Assembly: GCA_946800325.1 (NCBI GenBank) | Contig: OX326960.1 | Coordinates: 18,276,893-18,340,892 of the forward strand | Direction of reading: 5' to 3' | Origin: Luzula sylvatica | Taxonomy: Eukaryota > Streptophyta > Magnoliopsida > Poales > Juncaceae | Length of the DNA stretch: 64,000 nucleotides | Part shown: positions 57,038 to 64,000 of the stretch, one piece after another | How positions within the stretch are numbered: the stretch's first letter is position 1 | Layout of the letters: every line of letters begins with the position of its first letter | Notes under the pieces: model-generated | What the model saw: only the letters and a program-made list of their open reading frames with translations | Told to the model about the DNA's origin: nothing | The model's database searches: none | Made by a program: the position numbers and the translations under genes

Positions 57038-57109
57038 ATGGACGAAGCTTCCATTCACCGGATAAATGGCGTGCTGATTCACGACGATCTTGTGCGCATT
57101 CAACACTGA
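57038..57109 (+). CDS. Short hypothetical ORF behind a promoter-like region (23 aa)
   Basis: MDEASIHRINGVLIHDDLVR then IQH and TGA. The leader and TATA-like box are good, but the frame ends after 23 codons and no clear next exon was found. A donor-like GAG/GTTTTA follows at 57,110. This may be the first exon of a gene cut off by the repeat array at 58,061, or a short peptide frame. Unrecognised. Confidence 0.25.
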   Translation: MDEASIHRINGVLIHDDLVRIQH

Positions 57110-58060
57110 CGAGGTTTTATTTTCTTTCTTTTTTATTTTTTTCGAATTTGCATCTGAGTTTTTGATCTGTACATGATCTTACCTGTCTAATTAGAATGCG
57201 ATTTTTTTCACCAGTGGCCTTTTTCTTTTTAATTTATGTTTGTTTAGTTGTTCTGTTTGATGATTGCATTTTGAAAATTCTTTCTTTGTTTTTTAGTCGC
57301 ACTCGCATCTGAGATTCAATTCATCTCCCCTTTCTTTTTTGTACAATCTGATATTTTATTGTGGTATTATGTAAATTGGAATTATAATTCAGTTCAATTT
57401 GTATTTCATAAATGTAGCATCATTGAAATTGAATCGAACTAGGATATCTTTATATCTCTTGACTCAAGAAAGTGTGTAAATTTCATTCTTTAGCTTTCAA
57501 TTTTGGAATTGATGGATCTATGAACTAAGTTTTGAACTTTGATGTTGAAAAGTGTGAAAAAGATTCCGGACTGCATTTGGAACTAGTAATCTTTTCTGTT
57601 TAGTTTGAGTTATTACATTTAATTTGTTTGTTGATGGTTAAAACTTTATAATCCTAATTGAACTAGTATGTTTAGTTTATATTTGGTTAAATCTATCAAT
57701 TTCTCATTAGTTTTTAATTTTGGTACTGATGGATCTAAGTTTGGAACTAGTATGTTAAGTTTATAATCCTAATTGAACTCGTTTGGAGTGAGTTATTTTT
57801 CTCTACAATTAGAAAAATTAGATATCAATTTTCCTCCGATTTGTTCTTGCACCGTAACCGCACAGTCTCCTCTGCAATTTCTGCCAAACATCCACAATCT
57901 CCTCCCCTGCAGCCATTGGATCCGCTTTCTCCACATCAGCCTCGTAGGAGGACAAAAATGGAAACCCAATTTTAGCGCAACGCACTTACGCCAACTCGGA
58001 TTCTACGCAATCTCAAGCTACTCCTTTCGATATGGGAAATGGGTTCGAAAATGCCACCTC
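57110..58060. other. Intergenic or decayed gene region
   Basis: 57,110-57,830 is T-rich and intron-like. 57,840-58,060 is GC-richer and open in several frames (for example HLRQLGFYAISSYSFRYGKW) without a domain I recognise. Confidence 0.3.
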
Positions 58061-58640
58061 TGCCCTTGAACGGTTTGCATGCATCGAGAACCGTGCAAAC
58101 GGTCCATCAAAGATCGACCTCGCCAAACAAACCGATGATTTGGTCTGCGTGCATTCGTCACGGCTGCCCCTAAGTGGTGAAGGACCGTGCCTCGAGAACT
58201 GTGCAATGTGATGAGCGGTCAATAAAATCCATCTCAGATCGACCTCACCAAACAAACCGATGATTTTGTCCGCGTGCATTCGTCACGGCTGCCCCAAATG
58301 GTGAAGGACTGTGCATGCATCGAGAACCGTGCAATGTGATGAACGGTCAATTAAATCCATCGCAGATCGACCTTGCCAAATAAACCGATGATTTGGTCCG
58401 CGTGTATTCGTCACGGCTGCCCCAAATGGTGAAGGACCGTGCATGCATCGAGAACCGTGCAATGTGATGAACGGTCAATAAAATCCATCTCAGATCGACC
58501 TCGCCAAACAACTGAATATGTTGTCTGTGTGCATTTGTCACGGCCGCCCTAAATGGTGATGGATCGTGCGTGCATCGAGAACCGTGCAAGGCGTTGGACG
58601 GTCAATTAAATCTATCGTCGGATCGACCTCGCCAAAAACG
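58061..58640. repeat. Five-copy 127-bp tandem array
   Basis: The anchor GATCGACCTCGCC occurs at 58,112, 58,237, 58,365, 58,493 and 58,620 (spacings 125, 128, 128 and 127). Units contain CGTGCATTCGTCACGGCTGC, GAGAACCGTGCAATGTGATG and AACGGTCAAT. The unit is much GC-richer than its surroundings. A further 1.4 copies lie at 61,375-61,560, on the other side of the WD-repeat gene. Open frames here are period-locked shadows. Confidence 0.9.
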
Positions 58641-59258
58641 GTGAATATGAGGTAATAACAATTTCGATGGATTTTACAACTCAGAATCCCCAAATGGATA
58701 ATTTCGCTGAATTTACAATATACAAGTAACAAGATGAGAATCGAGAAAAAATGAAAATTGAAAGGGTGCAAGTAACAAGATGAGATCATGCCGGCCTGAC
58801 GCGTAGTTGTGCCAGCCTACCATTGAAAATTGAAATTTCGCTGATTTTTAACTCATCTGTTAAGTTTAGGTAAATTTGTAATAAATTAAGTTTACAAGGG
58901 ATAAATATGTAATTATCTACTTTGGAGGGATAAAGAAGAAATCCCTCAAAATTAAAAACATAATCACAATACTCGCAACGCAACATAAGCATTATCCCAA
59001 GACATTCAATTTGGAAATGTATCAAAACAAATTACAAACACATGCAAAAAAATGTATCAAAATACATCAATATTCTACATGACATTTTGTTTTATACCTA
59101 AATTCTAAAATCTCGTCATTAAAAACTACATCGAAATATCACCAAAATCACTAAACAAGAAATATCCCCTATACTTCTAGGGAATATTTACGACATTTCT
59201 CATCTATTAGTATGGTGGTGGCATAAACCAAATTTCAAAATTTTACGAGGGTACGAAA
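58641..59258. other. Intergenic DNA, 3' flank of the WD-repeat gene
   Basis: AT-rich. It probably includes the 3' UTR of the minus-strand gene, with no certain polyadenylation signal picked out. No other gene. Confidence 0.45.
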
Positions 59259-61037
59259 TCAAATTTCACATTGAGTCCACAAGTAAAGCTTTCCACCACC
59301 AGCACAAGCTAAATGGCCCTCTTTATAAGGATTAATCGCAAAACGGCACGGTATATTTGTCATGTACTCGCTTTGAATCGGCGTAATTATACTATCATTT
59401 GTAGAAATTACATCTATTGCCCTTTCCATATTTCCAATTAATACATTCGAGTCATTCCATCCCCATATTGCCCTGAAATAACAAGTCAAATTCATATATA
59501 GCCTTCCAAAAAATCGAAATAACAAATTTATCTTTTAAATTTTCAAAATGTTGGATTTACCGGAATGAAGATAACCATCTACCAGTTTGATTATTATGAT
59601 TTATTGTCGATACATTATCGAAATTGGAGCCACTTGAAATCTTAATTGTATCATCAACGCTATAATATAACAAACAAAAAACAATCAATATTTGAATATC
59701 GCAAAATTTCTCAAATTTGGAAAAAAAGAAATATATCAGAGAACATACCTTGTTGAGACAAAACTGGTACCAGTCGGAGAGAAATAAGCTGAATGTACCG
59801 CCCTGTTATGTTTCATTTCTTTTATACTCCCAAAAAAATTTTTGTTTAAAATTCTTAAATCCCAAATTCGTGCGAATCCATCTGTCGAACTAGTCAAGAA
59901 CAAGTTTGAATTTTGGGGGTGAAAATCAATTGTATTGATTCGATTTTCATGCAATTCCCACGTGTTACAAATTTTATTCTTTTCTCTTTCATCAAATGAT
60001 TTAACCTATGAAAAAAGGAAAAAAAATATTGTACTGTTCCTTTTAATTTCGAATACAATATATTATGAATAATTATTGAATAAAATAGTATATTGACCTG
60101 ACCGGCTTGACCTAAGTAGAGCAAATTATGATTATTTGGGGATTGGCAAAGAGAGAAGATTGCATAATCTGAAGAATATATTGTGTCAAACATTTCTTTT
60201 TCAATATCCATCAAACATAAATTTCCCTCATAGCTCGAACTATAAATCTGCATTTCGAAAAGAAAAAAAAAAAGTATCTTTGATTTATTTGGAAATTGGT
60301 ATAGTAGAAATATATATATTGAAAATGGTATACTACACATTAAAACAGGGTATTACCTTCTTTATCGAATTAGGATGAAAAGAAATGCCAGAAACAGGGC
60401 TTCTGTGGGGCAAAAACACGAACACATCCTCTGCATCATTATCTCCTTTCTGCGAACTCACGTCCCAAAACCCCAAAAACCCTTGCTTATTGCCCGAGAC
60501 GATAATTTCTCGATCCGAAACTGGGAGAAACTTCAAAACCATAATCCTCTCTCCAAAAAATTTTCTCACGTTTTCCTTTTTTAACTCCAAATTAGTCCTC
60601 GGATCCAAATTTGAATTCATATCTGGTCGATTTTCAATTCTTTCTTCAAACGATCGAATTGTCTTCACCAAAGGCCCGTATGGCTCGGGGTTTTCGAACA
60701 TTTTAACTGCGTCGGAAAAGGAAAACTGGCCAGTTGGTATTTGTGGGGGCGTAGATGGAGGGGAAGAAGTAGAAGTGGCGTTGGGAGGGAGACCACGAGC
60801 ACGAAGCGACCGACGAGGCGAAGTTATGGGACTTTTAATCAGTATTTTTGAGATCTTTTTTGTGGGTTTTTTGGGAGTGCCCAAAAGGGAAGAGAGGTCG
60901 GAGGATTTTTGTTGAAGAAGGAGAGAGGACATCTTTTCCTGGTTTCTGCGTATATTCTCTTCGCGCTCTTGCTCGTACTTCGAAGCCATGGTTACGGACC
61001 TTTTGGTGCTTTCTTTGGTTTTCTTCGGAGGCGCCAT
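59259..61037 (-). CDS. WD-repeat protein of the WDR76/CMR1 (DRS1-like) family
   Basis: Five exons on the minus strand: 61,037-60,357, 60,247-60,098, 60,005-59,749, 59,659-59,561 and 59,472-59,259. All introns are GT-AG and the phases agree; 1,401 bases, 466 aa. The N-terminus is basic and low-complexity (MAPPKKTKESTKRS, KKPTKKISKILIK, PRRSLRARGLPP), typical of this nuclear family. Then EQEREENIRRNQEKMSSLLL, FGERIMVLKFLPVSDREIIV and a series of WD-type blades: GFLGFWDVS, YEGNLCLMDIE, TDGFARIWDLR, DDTIKISSG and KLYLWTQCEI at the end. Human WDR76, yeast Cmr1 and Arabidopsis DRS1 (DROUGHT SENSITIVE 1) bind chromatin or damaged DNA and work near CUL4-DDB1; the same role here is inference. A TTG-initiated frame from 61,067 was rejected in favour of GCAATGGCG at 61,037. 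Confidence 0.9.
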
Positions 61038-61374
61038 TGCTTTGAGAGGAGAGAGAAATGGCGGCAAGTGAATAACCAGAGGGAAAGACGAAGAGAGTGA
61101 TAGAAGGATATTCTGTGAGGATTTAGATACATCGAAATGTGTAGCGAGTGACTGGCGGGGACAACTTGTAGCTAGGAATCAATATGATGGTAAATTATTT
61201 TTATACATTTAAAATTTAATTGAACTATTTTGTTAAAAAAATAGTGCACGTTTGATTATGGATATTTTGATTTTGAGATACATGAATTATGAATTATATT
61301 ATAGCTATACCTACCACTGATGCATTTCAAAATCGCGCAAACAAAAATTCATTGTTTGTTTTATTCTTCAGAGA

Positions 61375-61560
61375 AATTCATCTGAGATCGACCTCGCCTG
61401 ACAAACCGATAATTTGGTCCGCATGCATTCGTCGCGGCTGCCCCAAATAGTGAAAGATCGTGTGTGCATCAAGAACCGTGCAATGTGATGAACGGTCAAT
61501 CAAATCCATCTCAGATCGACTTCGCCAAACAAACCGATGATTTGGTCAGCGTGCATTGCA
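61375..61560. repeat. 1.4 copies of the 127-bp repeat, right of the WD-repeat gene
   Basis: Anchors GATCGACCTCGCC at 61,386 and GATCGACTTCGCC at 61,514, spacing 128, in the same orientation as the array at 58,061-58,640. Confidence 0.85.
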
Positions 61561-61943
61561 AAAGGTATGAGGACTAAATGCAGTTTTTATTTCTCTTCTA
61601 CGACATTTAGGAGTGTCGGAGTTCTCTCTAATTTCAGTAATATTTGAGTTCGATTTTCAACTTGTCAGATATTCAAAAATTAAATTCAAATGTCAATTTG
61701 TTTGGTATAAATTTTGGTGTTTTGAGTATATTTATGATTTTTTGTTGTTTTTTTAGGATTGATTATTGCAATGTTTTTTATGGATAAATTAGGAGGAAGA
61801 GTGCTTCTCTAACTCTTAAAATACCCTTGTTAATTTGTATAAGAATTAAAAAAATTCTACCATTGAATCATCTTTTATATAAATAATAAAATAAGAGAAA
61901 CTACAAGGATATTTTTTTAAATGTTTCATTTTTTTAATTTCAG

Positions 61944-62189
61944 GCCGTTGCAATGGGAATTCAAGTTGGAGCAGCGACTCTACGTGGTTCAATAGTTCTG
62001 TTGTTAGTATATTTAAAATGATATTGATCATGATTTTAGAGAAAAGAAAGTTAAATTAATATTATTTTTGTAGATCTGTATTCGCGTTCTCGTCAGGAGC
62101 GGGACCGGTTCCGGGTCTTCTCTTGCCCGGAATTTTCCCAAATAGAATCCGCGCAAAAGCAATGGCTTTATGCATGTCCGCTCATTCGG
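61944..62189 (+). pseudogene. Fragment of a plastidic glucose transporter gene
   Basis: Two exon-like pieces. The first (from 61,944 after TTTCAG) reads AVAMGIQVGAATLRG and runs into a stop. The second (62,074-62,189 after TTTGTAG, ending at a GT) reads AFSSGAGPVPGLLLPGIFPN, then RIRAKAMALCMSAHS. The second strongly resembles the conserved cytoplasmic-loop region of plant pGlcT-type major-facilitator transporters, where PEIF would be expected instead of PGIF and HW instead of HS. No other exons are present in the window. The conserved acidic residue is lost and the first exon does not continue, so this is a relic or captured fragment. Confidence 0.65.
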
Positions 62190-62929
62190 GTACGTATAAA
62201 TTATAATTATTTTATTCTCTCTAAAAATATGTTTTCTTTGATTTGTATTTTTATAACTTTCGTTGGTATTTTTGGACATTCTCAAGTTTATAATGTTATA
62301 GATTTGGTTAATTTTGTAAGCAATTTTTAAGTGTTGTTAACGAGCCACTGGAGAGAATATCATTAGATCTGAATTTCGCTGTAAACAAATAAAAGGAGAA
62401 TTTTGATGATTTTAGGTTTATTTTATGATTTAAGAGTAATGTTAGAACAATAATTTATTAATGTTAAATTGTTACTTAAAATCGATACTGTTTCATATCA
62501 TTCCAACATATAATTTTCTTATTTCTCCAAATCACCAAAATAATATCTATTAAATTATTTCTCAAATCGTTTTAGCAAAAATCGGTGCAAATATTATATT
62601 AATGTTTTTTTTATATAGAACAACTTATTTTAAAGATATGCCACGTCATTCATCTGAGATGGCATCCATCTATCATAGATTCATAATTAAACTGTATGGT
62701 CAACAATTAAAGACCAAAAAGAAACTTTGAAAAAAAATAACAATGTGGGGTCAAATGCAAATATTTCACATAAATGATATAATAAATATTTACAAGAATT
62801 CAAGGCATAAATAGATAGATACCTAAACTCTACGAAGTTCTTAATTAAATCCAACCCTAAATAAATCGTTCGATAAAATAATATAAACTAACAATAATTA
62901 AAAATAGGAAAAAAAAAATAATTACCAAA
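62190..62929. other. Intergenic AT-rich DNA
   Basis: No gene. The right part, toward 62,930, is probably the 3' UTR of the minus-strand zinc-ribbon gene. Confidence 0.4.
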
Positions 62930-63986
62930 TTAAATGCCTAACCTTTTAGTCCCACACTCCGAACAAAACTTTGAAGTTTCTCTCAAATAAGGGGACCCAC
63001 ATTCGTCACAAAATTTCGCCGGACTCGTCGGCTTTAAAAAAAAAGCAAAAAAAAATCAATTAATTCAAATTATTACTACAGAAGGGCAAAACGGTAATTT
63101 AATTTAACTCACCAAGACATGCACGCGTCCAGACAAATGAGCGTTACTGATCGATTGCAAACAAGCTAAATGCGGCATCACCCCATTATTATTATTATTA
63201 ATACTATTTACGTTCGTAATCAAATGCTGATGTGGCACGATGCTGTCAGGAGGAGGCATGTGTGACGTGGCGACGAGAGTACACGGATGAATGTACGGGT
63301 TGAATTGGGGAACATTTTGGAGACCCGTTTGGGGATGCGAATGGTTTGTACGCTGGAAATGAACTTGCTGAGCTGGCACTGGAAAATGGGGCTGCTGAGC
63401 TGGCAATTCTTGTTGTTGATCGTGCGGTTTTGTTTCGGGTTCGTGATGCTCGTTTTGGGGCTGAATATTCAATGAATTAAAAAAGGTTATTATATATAGG
63501 GGTATTTATGATATTTGTATGTCTTCAAAAAGGATATTATTTATAGGGGTATTTATGATATTTTTATGGTTTCAAAAATATATTATTTATAGGGGTATTT
63601 ATGATATTTTTATGGTTTCAAAAAGGATATATTTATAGGGGTATTTATGATATTTTATGGTTTCAAAAAGGATATTATTTATAGGGGTATTTATGATAGT
63701 TTTCTGTTTTAAAAACGGAGCTTACTTCGTTGTTTTGAGGGTATTCAGAAGGAGTAACTACTAATGGAGAACTATCGCTTCCCGAAAAAGCCTGAAAAAA
63801 AGGAAACATGAACAATATCAAGAATACCCCTGCAAAAATGGAAATATCAGATATGCCCTTACAGCTGATTCGTGGATATTAAAAAGGGGCTGCGATGGGG
63901 ACCGCCTATATTTGTGACGTGGTGAATAGTATTTATAATCTCTTGCCGAAATCGCCACCTCAGCACGTCCAGTCAACCTTTTAAAC
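62930..63986 (-). CDS. C-terminal part of a zinc-ribbon protein of unknown function (gene continues past the window)
   Basis: Minus-strand exons: about 63,986-63,863 (start tentative), 63,791-63,726, 63,460-63,113 and 63,031-62,930, with GT-AG introns in phase 0. The first readable exon has TGRAEVAISARDYKYYSPRH then KYRRSPSQPLFNIHESA. The second is AFSGSDSSPLVVTPSEYPQN NE. The third is Gln/His/Pro-rich (PQNEHHEPETKPHDQQQELP). The last holds a zinc ribbon, KFCDECGSPYLRETSKFCSE then CGTKRLGI and TAA: two CxxC pairs 12 residues apart. A structural zinc site is clear; the role is not. The 5' exons are outside the window, and the most upstream acceptor (TTAAAG/G) is a weak prediction. Confidence 0.7.
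63485..63712. repeat. Five-copy 46-bp minisatellite in an intron
   Basis: The anchor AGGGGTATTTATGAT occurs at 63,498, 63,545, 63,591, 63,637 and 63,683 (spacings 47, 46, 46 and 46). It fills most of the intron 63,461-63,725 of the zinc-ribbon gene. Confidence 0.9.
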
Positions 63987-64000
63987 CTTTAATTAAGGAA

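Noticed and set aside
58013..58789. Frames of 62 to 88 codons on the minus strand
   Set aside because: They follow the 127-bp tandem period and repeat the same peptide.
61038..61067. Upstream start for the WD-repeat gene
   Set aside because: The frame there begins at TTG, not ATG. The first ATG is at 61,037.

Overview
This is a stretch of plant nuclear DNA, most likely from a eudicot. The reasons are an AT-rich background, short GT-AG introns, an intronless mTERF gene with an organelle presequence, a decayed fragment of a plastid sugar-transporter gene, and a plant-type mix of mobile DNA (L1-type LINE, hAT and PIF MITEs, Helitron ends, a SINE, long-TIR elements). No bacterial or organellar genome features are seen. 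Only four host genes are convincing, all in the right-hand third, and one of them runs off the window.

Region 1-25,150 is one large inverted-repeat structure. Arms of about 3.4 kb face each other (1-3,383 and 21,566-25,147). Each ends outward in a very GC-rich minisatellite of about 35-bp units. Between them lie about 18 kb of AT-rich DNA, four MITEs, and two more long-TIR elements placed end to end on one TA microsatellite: B at 12,941-15,992 and C at 16,050-18,552. Element C carries about 80-bp tandem units that preserve a PPR-like VFDEM motif.

Region 25,150-36,200 is AT-rich repeat debris. It holds a duplicated segment, three Helitron-like 3' ends in and around it, a degenerate TTTACATTTTGGTC-type minisatellite, and a satellite array of about 178-bp monomers with a five-monomer higher-order repeat (32,398-34,385). 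A 514-bp hAT MITE with an 8-bp target duplication follows.

Region 36,222-42,535 is an almost complete L1-type LINE on the minus strand, flanked by a 15-16 bp target-site duplication, with open ORF1 and ORF2.

Region 42,550-64,000 is the gene-bearing part: an mTERF gene (44,109-45,257, +), a four-exon gene for a 151-residue protein of unknown function (54,623-55,444, +), a five-exon WD-repeat gene of the WDR76/CMR1/DRS1 type (59,259-61,037, -), a plastidic glucose transporter fragment (61,944-62,189, +), and the 3' part of a zinc-ribbon gene (62,930 to at least 63,986, -). Between them lie a copia-type LTR relic, a SINE, a six-copy 132-bp tandem array, a 1.5-kb long-TIR element, another MITE, and 127-bp repeats on both sides of the WD-repeat gene. 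No operon-like or pathway link between the genes is visible. The window is mainly a record of nested transposition beside a few housekeeping-type genes.
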